NCBI RefSeq assembly: GCF_013343715.1
Contig: NZ_JABUNR010000017.1
Span: 4,008-68,007, forward strand
Length of the DNA: 64,000 nucleotides
DNA from: Mesobacillus harenae
Lineage (GTDB): Bacteria; Bacillota; Bacilli; Bacillales; Cytobacillaceae
Reading direction: 5' to 3'
Shown: piece by piece, positions 37,574 through 45,145 of the stretch
Position numbering within the stretch: position 1 is the stretch's first letter
Layout: each line of letters opens with the position of its first letter
The notes under the pieces: model-generated
The model's input: the letters and a program-made list of their open reading frames with translations, nothing else
What the model was told of the DNA's origin: nothing
Databases searched by the model: none
Program-made: the position numbers and the translations under genes

Positions 37574-39130
37574 GTGGCAAGCTTGATTATTTCACTCAAC
37601 AGCCAAATGAACCAGCTGATCGGGCAAGCAGCTTCCATTATCCAACTGCATAAGGAAGAGATACAAAAAGAGTGGGATCAAATTTTTTTTCGATTGAAAC
37701 AAAACGAGACGCTTATCGACTGTGGTCCTGAAGCGCCAGATCAGCTTCAGTTAATTTCAAACCTGTTTTGGAAACATCTTTCAAGCTTTTCCTCATCAGA
37801 ATCTGATAATGCATTCAGCGGCCTCCAGGATGATTGGGCTTTACAATTAGAAGAGCCATTTAGCTCCCATAAATTAATTTTAATTTTTACCATGCTTGAG
37901 AATGCCATTCATAAAGTCATTGGCAAAAATAGCAATGTGGATTACCAAGTTCATCAATCTGTTCAGCATTTCTTCTCATTAATTGTCCAACGTTTTTTCA
38001 CAAAAACCAAGCTCGAACTGTTAGATGTCGATTATTTTATATCTCAAATATTTAGTAAAGATGAAAATCTGTTTTTATGGGCTGCAAAAATTAATAACGA
38101 AGATAACAGTATATTTAAGATTTCAAGCTTTACCCCTCATCGAAAGCTAGTCATTGACCATGAATGGATAAACATGGTCAAGACTCTTCAGGGCCCCTCA
38201 CTTAGTCTCTTGTCAGATGCTGTTCTACGTCTGTTAATGGATTCGCTTCCATCTGATCAACTTGATGTATTTCCCCTTAATATGGGGCCTGACACATATT
38301 TGTTTTGTATCAATAAAGAGGATGCTGAACAAATAAAGCCTTTTTTCACGTTATCCTTGGAACTGTTGAAACAAAACGAAGTAGCACAGCAAAATATGCA
38401 GGTGAAAAGTGACTGGAAGGATTCGCTGATTCTTTTTGATGAGTGGATTATGCTGGCGAGAAACTTTGAGGAAGCGGTCGACAAGGTTGTGAGCGGTTTT
38501 GTTCATTACCTCCCTTTTAAAAGGGCGGCTTTATTCTATTATACCGAAACAGAAAATGGTGATGAAGTTGGCCTTGGGGTAATGGGCCATAAAATTGATA
38601 CGACGGATATACGAAACATTCGAGAGAACTTGAATAATATTCCTCAGATCAAAAAGACGATGACCAGAATCCAGCCATTATATGTGCCTAGTGCACAGAA
38701 TATACTGCCCGAGAAATTTGTGGAGCAATTCGAACTAAAATCATTAGTAGTTGTACCGATTTATAGTGCATCCAATAATCAAGTATGGGGTGGTGTTTTC
38801 CTCGACCAAGGAGAAGGGAAAGCATTTGAAGTGCCTGAAATGATTTTATCAGTCATTACTAAGTTCGGACAGCATGCAGGGGAGGTATTATCTAAATATT
38901 CCCCACATATTAGTCAGTCCCTGTCCGCCCCTGATAAAGGGAAGCTAACAGCGAGAGAGATTGAAATATTAAGGCTGATGGCAGAAGGGAAAACTATTGA
39001 TGAGGCTGCTGATAAACTGTTTTTAAGCAAATATACAGTAAGGGACTATATATCTTTTATCATTAAGAAGCTGGATGCCCAAAACCGTACTCAGGCAATT
39101 GCTAAAGCTATTCGGCAAGGGATTATCTAA
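37574..39130 (+). CDS. LuxR-type transcriptional regulator
   Basis: A 518-aa regulator. The C-terminal 65 residues are a LuxR/FixJ HTH: the motif LTAREIEILRLMAEGKTIDE with scanning helix LSKYTVRDYISFI and the DAQNRTQAIAKA tail (about 453-515). The middle (about 290-445) looks like a GAF-type sensor domain; the N-terminal 250 residues are helical and unrecognised. Start: the GTG at 37574 touches the purine-rich GAGGAGAG; TTG at 37583 (MIISLNSQMN) is better spaced and may be the true start. No receiver domain, so it probably senses a small molecule. The -35-like TTGACG is at 37495. It faces the island and is the likely regulator of it. Confidence 0.8.
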   Translation: MASLIISLNSQMNQLIGQAASIIQLHKEEIQKEWDQIFFRLKQNETLIDCGPEAPDQLQLISNLFWKHLSSFSSSESDNAFSGLQDDWALQLEEPFSSHKLILIFTMLENAIHKVIGKNSNVDYQVHQSVQHFFSLIVQRFFTKTKLELLDVDYFISQIFSKDENLFLWAAKINNEDNSIFKISSFTPHRKLVIDHEWINMVKTLQGPSLSLLSDAVLRLLMDSLPSDQLDVFPLNMGPDTYLFCINKEDAEQIKPFFTLSLELLKQNEVAQQNMQVKSDWKDSLILFDEWIMLARNFEEAVDKVVSGFVHYLPFKRAALFYYTETENGDEVGLGVMGHKIDTTDIRNIRENLNNIPQIKKTMTRIQPLYVPSAQNILPEKFVEQFELKSLVVVPIYSASNNQVWGGVFLDQGEGKAFEVPEMILSVITKFGQHAGEVLSKYSPHISQSLSAPDKGKLTAREIEILRLMAEGKTIDEAADKLFLSKYTVRDYISFIIKKLDAQNRTQAIAKAIRQGII

Positions 39131-39131
39131 A

Positions 39132-39164
39132 GGAAGCCAGAGGGGTTAACCCAATGGCTTTATA
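39132..39164. terminator. Convergent hairpin
   Basis: AGCCA / TGGCT with inner GGGTT / AACCC between the end of the LuxR gene (plus) and the end of the next gene (minus), followed by TTTATATATAT. It may terminate either transcript. Confidence 0.45.
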
Positions 39165-39190
39165 TATATGATTTAATAGTTATGGATTTG

Positions 39191-39673
39191 TTAAAATCCC
39201 TGGCTCCTAATGATGCGGTTAGTCATTGATTCATTGTTATTTTGTGAATTATTCGCATCCTCAAGGAGGGTGACGATTTTTCCGATGTTGTTTTCCAGGT
39301 TTACTAAGCGCTGCTCCAGTTGTGCAAGTTTAATATTATCGGATACAGAGGGTTCTTTATCTGAAGTCATTTCCTCTGCTGCTGCTATTTGATCCATTGT
39401 CTTACCGACAATCAATTCCTGCCAGCGGTCACTAATGTCATATTTAGCTTTAAGCAGCCACATGACAATATCTTTAGTAGAATAATCATCAAGGAAAACC
39501 TCAAGCATTGCGTCTTTAAAGGTTTCCCTTTTTCCTGGAACACCGTGGTCCTTGCCATAAAGGAGATGTTTTTCAATGATCGTTTCGATTTGGGGATTAT
39601 TTGGACCACCGCTTTGTTTATAAAAGGCTCGGATCCGTTCGTTCATTGTCTTTTTTTCTTGATCGTCTCTCAT
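39191..39673 (-). CDS. Uncharacterised coiled-coil protein downstream of the ABC1 kinase
   Basis: A 160-aa soluble, acidic protein that I do not recognise. The first ~110 residues are helical with a conserved-looking YGKDHGVPGKRETF stretch; the last ~50 contain a heptad-rich segment (LAQLEQRLVNLENNIGKIV, about 118-136) typical of a coiled coil, then an Asn-rich tail. The longer frame begins at 39691, but ATG 39673 follows AAAGGAGG with good spacing. It begins 24 bp behind the AarF kinase gene, so the two are co-transcribed and may form a complex. Small coiled-coil partners of AarF kinases elsewhere resemble phasins, an analogy only. Confidence 0.65.
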   Translation of the reverse strand: MRDDQEKKTMNERIRAFYKQSGGPNNPQIETIIEKHLLYGKDHGVPGKRETFKDAMLEVFLDDYSTKDIVMWLLKAKYDISDRWQELIVGKTMDQIAAAEEMTSDKEPSVSDNIKLAQLEQRLVNLENNIGKIVTLLEDANNSQNNNESMTNRIIRSQGF

Positions 39674-39697
39674 ATTTTTACCTCCTTTCATGCACTA

Positions 39698-41452
39698 TTA
39701 AAATAAGGATCGTACTTTCCTAGTCCGCCAGATCCTCCACAGTAAAAAGAAACCTAAAATACCGCCCAATGCGAGACCAGAACTAGCAATTGTTTGCTTC
39801 GTTATTCCAAAAAATTCAGTTTGTGGCATGTTGCTCATAATTAAGCCTGTTGCAATAATAATTGAAGAAACAATCATAGTTAAGGCAAGCCTGTTCATAA
39901 TTTGATTGGCCATAGTTGCGGTTCGTTTATCTACTCGCATTTGTACGCTCATTCGGAAATCATTATGATAGAAGTGCTCTAGGATTTTATTTATTCGGCG
40001 TGGCACTGTACCAAATAGCTTAACTACTTCAGTAATCCACGTGGCGTTTGCCCGGTAGTTAAACCTCCGTCCGATTACCCCCTTCATTACCGAGGTATCA
40101 GCTGATTCGACGACATGATGGTAGGATACTTCTGGGCAAATCCAGCGCGCAGTCCCTTCTGTAGCTGAAAATGCTTTTGCCCAAAGGGCTAAGCCATTAG
40201 GGATCTTACAGTAGTTCAACATTCCAATGTTGATAATCTCAAGCACTAGTCTGCCCCAATTGTATTTATCCGCCTGGGTACTATTCACATAGTTTAGAAA
40301 CATTGCTCTGTATTGATCCCTTAATTTTACAGTATCGGTATAGATTGTAGGAATTACGACATCAAGGGCGCATTCAGCTGCATCTTCTGCCTGGTTTAAG
40401 CGTGTGTGCATTAAGAATCGAAAGATGGCCTGGGTGTGCATTGTATCCATCTTCCCGACCATGCCCCAATCGATAGGAACTGCCTTTCTCGTATTTTTAC
40501 AAATAAGAATATTGGACCCATGTGCATCAGCGTGATAATTGCCGTTCATGAAAGATTCAATATAATAGTGGGCCAGGTCCAGCATTATAGAAAGACGCTC
40601 TTCAAAGGTAAAAAAGTCAACGGGAAAATCTTTGATTGTCCAACCGTCAATAAATTCCATAACTAAAACGTTTTTAGTAGAGAGGTAGACCTCAGAACCG
40701 CGGAGCCACTCAAAGCGTTCGCCGGCTATGCTGCGATGATGCTGCATTGTCTGAGCTTCCCGTTCCAAGTTTAATTCATTCATTGAACCGCTGTAATAAT
40801 CAGTAACAAGCTCAATTAGATCCAGTGACGCAGCAATCTCTACTGGAAGCTGCTTTTGTAACCGTTTAGTCCACTTTTTAATAATAGAAATGTCGGTTTG
40901 GAATAAGTTCTCCACAGTAGGGCGCAATACTTTAACGGCTACGATCTCACCCGTTTTTAATTGTGCTCTGTATACCTGGGCAAGGGAAGCTGAACCGATT
41001 GGTTTTGTATCAATCCACGCAAATGAGTTGAGGCCCTCCGGAAGTTCATTTTCCAGTGTGTATTTGATATTGTCAAAAGAAATAGGCGGAACGCTATCAA
41101 GGAGCTTTTCTAGCTCAAGGGTAATTTCTTCAGGCAGAATATCGTTTCTGGTAACAAGTACTTGGCCGAGCTTAATAAATGTTGGCCCTAGTTCCTCAAA
41201 AGCCATTCTCATGCGATTACCGATCTTTCTGAGTTTGTCACTTTCTTTGGGAGTTCGGACCTGATGGCGAAACAATTTAAATAAACTAGAATCTTTAAAG
41301 ATGTAACCAAGTCCATGTTTGGCGATGGTGCCAACTATTTTTCTTTCTCGCCTCCCTTTGGTGATCTTAGCTTTTTCTTCATCTATTTTTCTTTTTATGG
41401 CTTTAAGCTCCCGGCTGGAAGACTCCAATAGATATGTTTCAGTAACAGCCAT
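39698..41452 (-). CDS. AarF/ABC1/UbiB-family atypical kinase
   Basis: A 584-aa member of the ABC1/COQ8/UbiB family. The family hallmark KxGQ appears as FIKLGQ (92-97), the alanine-rich loop as GSASLAQVYRA (153-163), the ATP-binding lysine in VAVKVLRP (171-178), and the catalytic motifs HADAHGSN (near 307-314) and IDWG (near 327-330). Two hydrophobic helices at about 515-535 and 555-572 form a C-terminal membrane anchor. In other organisms members support ubiquinone synthesis or lipid homeostasis by an ATPase activity. The substrate here is unknown. Separated from the ALDH gene by 342 bp of palindromic repeats, so co-transcription with it is uncertain. Confidence 0.9.
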   Translation of the reverse strand: MAVTETYLLESSSRELKAIKRKIDEEKAKITKGRRERKIVGTIAKHGLGYIFKDSSLFKLFRHQVRTPKESDKLRKIGNRMRMAFEELGPTFIKLGQVLVTRNDILPEEITLELEKLLDSVPPISFDNIKYTLENELPEGLNSFAWIDTKPIGSASLAQVYRAQLKTGEIVAVKVLRPTVENLFQTDISIIKKWTKRLQKQLPVEIAASLDLIELVTDYYSGSMNELNLEREAQTMQHHRSIAGERFEWLRGSEVYLSTKNVLVMEFIDGWTIKDFPVDFFTFEERLSIMLDLAHYYIESFMNGNYHADAHGSNILICKNTRKAVPIDWGMVGKMDTMHTQAIFRFLMHTRLNQAEDAAECALDVVIPTIYTDTVKLRDQYRAMFLNYVNSTQADKYNWGRLVLEIINIGMLNYCKIPNGLALWAKAFSATEGTARWICPEVSYHHVVESADTSVMKGVIGRRFNYRANATWITEVVKLFGTVPRRINKILEHFYHNDFRMSVQMRVDKRTATMANQIMNRLALTMIVSSIIIATGLIMSNMPQTEFFGITKQTIASSGLALGGILGFFLLWRIWRTRKVRSLF

Positions 41453-41513
41453 TTCAAACCTCCTTATAAACAGTTAACAGCTTCACGTATTTAGCGTGTA
41501 ATTTTATGTGTTC

Positions 41514-41796
41514 TATGCCTGTCGGGGCTGACCAGGCGCTTCCGCTTTTTTTATCCAGCTTTGCCTCCTAGAAACTCGGAAAACTTCAGCTCCTCCGTCA
41601 GAAGCACAAAACGCTTCTTTGTCAGAGCCTCCAGTTTTCTCGTTTCTGGAAAGTCGGCTCCGCTTTTTTTATTATCCAGCTGCAGCGCCTAGCCCCTCGA
41701 GTCGCTTCGGTCCACCTGTTGAAGTCAAAGAACGACTTCACCTGGTGGCCCTCCAGCGCTTGTCGGGGCTGACAAGGCGCTTCCGCTTTTTTTATT
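41514..41796. repeat. Palindromic spacer repeats inside the island
   Basis: Three units of the dispersed family fill the gap between the aldehyde dehydrogenase and the AarF kinase: a tail fragment at 41514-41550, a divergent unit at 41549-41671 (GAAGC / GCTTC tip) and a canonical unit at 41676-41796 (AGCGCCTAGCCCC / GGGGCTGACAAGGCGCT and GAAGTC-AAAGAAC-GACTTC tip). The last unit ends in GCTTCCGCTTTTTTTATTA, and the ALDH stop codon lies in its final bases. Confidence 0.85.
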
Positions 41797-43285
41797 AAAA
41801 ATAGGTTAGGGGTTGTTCGTTTAGGTCTGCGATAACTGACTTTGTTTCTAGGTATGCGTCTAGAGCATTTGGACCTAGCTCGCGTCCCAGTCCACTTTGC
41901 TTATAGCCGCCAAAGGGGGCGGTCGGTGTAAGAACTTGATATGTGTTCACCCAAATGGTGCCTGCCTGAATTTCCTGAGCCATTTTTAAGCCGCGCTTAA
42001 AATCCTTTGTCCAAACGGCTGCAGCAAGTCCATATATTGTGCTATTAGCTATTTCAATTGCATCATTTTCATCCTTGAAGGAAATTATGGCTCCAACAGG
42101 GCCGAATATTTCCTCCTGTGCAATCTGCATAGTTGGCTTAACATCAGCAAAAACAGTTGGATTAATAAAATAGCCTTCCTCCCGGCTGCTTTTACCGCCA
42201 GTTATCATTCTGGCACCTTCCTTCAGTCCGCTCTCAATATACTGAAGAATTTTATCATGCTGCTCTTTGCTGATAACTGGTCCAAGGTCATTACTCATAT
42301 CATCCCCTGGGCCAACTGTTAGCTGGGCTGCCTCTTTCGAAATCAGGGTGACAAACCTCTCATATACACTCTCTTGAACTAAAATTCTGGACCCGGCTTG
42401 GCATACTTGGCCAGAATTGAGGAATAAACCGAACAGGGCACTTTTAGCTGCCTGCTCCAGGTCAGCATCTTCAAAAATAATATTTGGAGACTTTCCTCCA
42501 AGCTCTAGGGTTACTCGCTTAATATATGGTGCAGCAGCAGCGAGTATCTTTCTGCCAGTAGATGTTTCTCCGGTAAATGCAATTTTAGGAATATCAGGAT
42601 GACTGACAATTGCTTTTCCGGCTGCATCAGCTCCAGGTAGAACTTGCAAAACACCTTCAGGGATACCGGCTTCATGACAAATCTCAGCAAGTTTTAAAGC
42701 TGTTAGTGGTGTTTCAGGGGCAGGCTTTAAAAGCATGCTGCAGCCTGAGGCAAGAGCAGGAGCTACCTTCCATGCAGGCATAAGAAGGGGGAAGTTCCAC
42801 GGGGTAATTAGCCCTGCAACACCAATTGGTTCTTTTACGGTGTAAACGAAATGGTTAGGAGGCGCTCCTGTTGCTGAGAAGGGCTGTGTCAGTCCAAGCG
42901 GCTGAGCAGCTAGAGAGGCCATATAATCAAAGCATTCGATTACCATTGGTATCTCAACAAAAAGCGCGGTATTTAGAGGCATCCCATTTTCTAACGTCAT
43001 GATCTGGGCAATCTCCATCTGTTTCTCATTTATTAACATCGATACCTGCCTGAGAATTCTCCCTCTTTCAAGCGGTGACATACCTCGCCAGCGCTTATCC
43101 GCAAAAGCCTCTTTTGCACCTTCAACAGCTCTGATTATATCTCCCTCACTAGCTTCACTGACTTCAGTGATTACTTTTCCAGTAGCAGGATTATATACTT
43201 TGAAGGTATGGCCACTTTCAGAATCACACCACTCACCATTAATAAAGAGTTGTCTTCGGTTAATCCCGGAAGTAATAGTAGTCAT
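41795..43285 (-). CDS. NAD(P)-dependent aldehyde dehydrogenase
   Basis: Class-2-like ALDH oxidising an aldehyde to the acid. The 496-aa protein has the active-site asparagine in PWNFP (about 164), the catalytic glutamate in LELGGKS (about 261) and the nucleophilic cysteine in NSGQVC (about 295). The nucleotide-binding FTGETSTGR sits near 237-245. ATG 43285 is chosen over an in-frame GTG at 43297, because the GTG is part of the Shine-Dalgarno AAGGCGGTG. Substrate range is not readable from the sequence; context (ADH, SCP2, R2lox) suggests an aldehyde produced by the neighbouring alcohol dehydrogenase. Confidence 0.92.
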   Translation of the reverse strand: MTTITSGINRRQLFINGEWCDSESGHTFKVYNPATGKVITEVSEASEGDIIRAVEGAKEAFADKRWRGMSPLERGRILRQVSMLINEKQMEIAQIMTLENGMPLNTALFVEIPMVIECFDYMASLAAQPLGLTQPFSATGAPPNHFVYTVKEPIGVAGLITPWNFPLLMPAWKVAPALASGCSMLLKPAPETPLTALKLAEICHEAGIPEGVLQVLPGADAAGKAIVSHPDIPKIAFTGETSTGRKILAAAAPYIKRVTLELGGKSPNIIFEDADLEQAAKSALFGLFLNSGQVCQAGSRILVQESVYERFVTLISKEAAQLTVGPGDDMSNDLGPVISKEQHDKILQYIESGLKEGARMITGGKSSREEGYFINPTVFADVKPTMQIAQEEIFGPVGAIISFKDENDAIEIANSTIYGLAAAVWTKDFKRGLKMAQEIQAGTIWVNTYQVLTPTAPFGGYKQSGLGRELGPNALDAYLETKSVIADLNEQPLTYF

Positions 43286-43361
43286 TAATAGATACACCGC
43301 CTTAATTATAATTAGAGCGTTTCCTGCCCGTTAGCCTGGTTAGGAAACGCTTACATAAATA

Positions 43362-43793
43362 TCAGACTGCTATTTCTTCTCGTCCTGTTTTAATGAGATA
43401 TTCACGGTAAAGCGGATACCATTGCTGAAGTTGGGGAACGACCTTTAACGATTTTGATAGAGGTCCGGTGGCCTTCATTTGCTGCCGTGCAAGAGCTTGG
43501 GTCAAATCTACTTTGCCAAGCCAAAACTTATGACCGATATCAGCAGTCATTTCAAATGTTAATTCAGGGTTTAAATCAGTTTCGCCATAAATAACATCAA
43601 TGCTTCCTTGATCATTAGGCACCCAAGTCATCTTCGCTTCTGGTTTATGATAAATGTATTGAACAAGTGCGTCATGCTTATCTGATTTCACATAGGATTT
43701 CATAATTGCCTTTGATTGTTCCGAATCCTTCACTTCTTGAAAAAACCCTTCAAATACCTGATATAGTTCCTCTGCGGATTGAAAATACGGCAT
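43362..43793 (-). CDS. SCP2 sterol-carrier family lipid-binding protein
   Basis: A 143-aa one-domain protein of the SCP2-type: an alpha/beta fold with a lipid-binding tunnel. Visible family traits are the strand KMTWVPNDQGSIDV, the ELTFEMTADIGHKFWLG segment (about 76-92), and the helix DLTQALARQQMKATGPLSK (about 95-113). No catalytic residues, no signal peptide. ATG 43793 follows GAGGAGGAG. It sits between the ADH (27 bp) and ALDH (76 bp) genes, so it is likely the carrier or presenter of the hydrophobic substrate. Function inferred. Confidence 0.85.
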   Translation of the reverse strand: MPYFQSAEELYQVFEGFFQEVKDSEQSKAIMKSYVKSDKHDALVQYIYHKPEAKMTWVPNDQGSIDVIYGETDLNPELTFEMTADIGHKFWLGKVDLTQALARQQMKATGPLSKSLKVVPQLQQWYPLYREYLIKTGREEIAV

Positions 43794-43820
43794 AGATAAC
43801 TCCTCCTCATTTTTTATCGG

Positions 43821-44921
43821 TTAAAATTCAACTACACTTCTTGCCACTTTTCCTTCCTTTATATCCTGGAATGCTTCGTTAATCCCATCGAGAGACTGGT
43901 AAGTTTTTGAGATTAGTTCATCAAGCTTTATTTTATTTACCATGTACAAATCGAGTATTTTAGGAACATCTACAATTGGATTGCTTTGTCCATACCAAGA
44001 TCCAGTTATCGTTCTGCTTTGAGCAGGTATTGAAAAAGCGTTTATACTGACGTCGAGGTGGGGTGGTGCTATTCCAACAACAACAGCTGTGCCACCTTTA
44101 CCTAAGCAGTTGTATGCTTGGGCAATCGTGTTAGGGTTACCGATGACTTCAAATGCGTAGTCAGCGCCTCTGCCGCCAGTTAGCTCAATGACTTGGTCAA
44201 TCACGTCATCTTCGCTGGCATCTATCGTGTCAGTAGCGCCAAACTGCATTGCTAAGTCGAATTTCCTGGGTGAAAGATCAACAGCAATTATTTTTGCAGC
44301 TCCTGCAAGCTGGGCAGCTTGAATAATGTTAAGTCCGACTCCGCCGGCGCCGATTATAACAACACTGCTTCCGGGTTTAACTTTAGCAGTATTTACTACA
44401 GCACCGTAGCCAGTTAACACACCACATCCCACTAATGCTGCTTGAGCAAAGGGAACGTCTTTCCTTATTGGGATTACTCCATTCTCGGGTACAACTGTAA
44501 ATTCACTAAAAGTGCCAGTCATGCTGAATTGAAAGATTTCTTCCTCATTTAAGTGAAACCTTGTTGTTCCGTCAGGCATTGTCCCTGATTGGGCAGTTGC
44601 TTGGGCTTCATCGCACATATCTTTTCTGCCGATGTTGCAGTAGTAACAAGTTCCACATTCGGGTACCCAATTCAAGACAACATGATCTCCTTGCTTAACT
44701 CTGGTAACACCTTCCCCTACATCTTCCACGATTCCAGCGCCTTCATGTCCGAGTACCATGGGGACTGGCAGTGGAAGATCAGCAGATACAACGTGAAGAT
44801 CACTGTGGCATATTCCCGCTGCTTTAATCTTTACGAGAACTTCTCCTTTCTTGGGAGGTCTAAGTTCCACATCTTCAATTGTTACAGGTTGGCCATAATC
44901 TTTTAATACGGCAGCTTTCAT
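43821..44921 (-). CDS. Zinc-dependent alcohol dehydrogenase (MDR family)
   Basis: A 366-aa medium-chain dehydrogenase/reductase resembling class III/NDMA-type ADHs. Catalytic zinc ligands C38, H59-E60 and C166; structural zinc cysteines C89, C92, C95 and C103; Rossmann motif GAGGVG at 191-196 with the acidic residue D near 216 (VDLSP) favouring NAD. An insertion near 105-135 is typical of the NDMA-dependent-like group. ATG 44921 follows AAAGGAGG. First gene of the minus-strand operon; a promoter and a candidate operator lie in the divergent spacer. Confidence 0.92.
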   Translation of the reverse strand: MKAAVLKDYGQPVTIEDVELRPPKKGEVLVKIKAAGICHSDLHVVSADLPLPVPMVLGHEGAGIVEDVGEGVTRVKQGDHVVLNWVPECGTCYYCNIGRKDMCDEAQATAQSGTMPDGTTRFHLNEEEIFQFSMTGTFSEFTVVPENGVIPIRKDVPFAQAALVGCGVLTGYGAVVNTAKVKPGSSVVIIGAGGVGLNIIQAAQLAGAAKIIAVDLSPRKFDLAMQFGATDTIDASEDDVIDQVIELTGGRGADYAFEVIGNPNTIAQAYNCLGKGGTAVVVGIAPPHLDVSINAFSIPAQSRTITGSWYGQSNPIVDVPKILDLYMVNKIKLDELISKTYQSLDGINEAFQDIKEGKVARSVVEF

Positions 44922-44963
44922 ACTGGTGGTGCCTCCTTTTCTTAGGATAGTGTATATAAACCC

Positions 44964-45010
44964 ATTATATTATTCAGAATATTTAAACAACATACCGTAT
45001 TTATTCGGTA
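44964..45010. promoter_or_regulatory. Divergent promoter region and inverted repeat (ADH / R2lox)
   Basis: On the minus strand a -10 TATAAT is read at 44969-44964. An inverted repeat TACCG-N8-CGGTA spans 44993-45010, just upstream of where its -35 would be. Its centre is about 45 bp from the predicted start of ADH transcription, a class II activator position. This is the best candidate for the binding site of the island LuxR-type regulator. R2lox begins about 135 bp to the right; no clear promoter for it is seen. Confidence 0.5.
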
Positions 45011-45145
45011 CTCATTTTCGTAATTGGAGAAACTACCCGAAGAATGTAGGTTTATTTTACCGACGATTTACGAACTTTTGTAATCGCTTTCACTTAGAGT
45101 ACTGTATAGCTATTAAGTTTTTAAAAAATAGGGAGGCGGGAAGGA

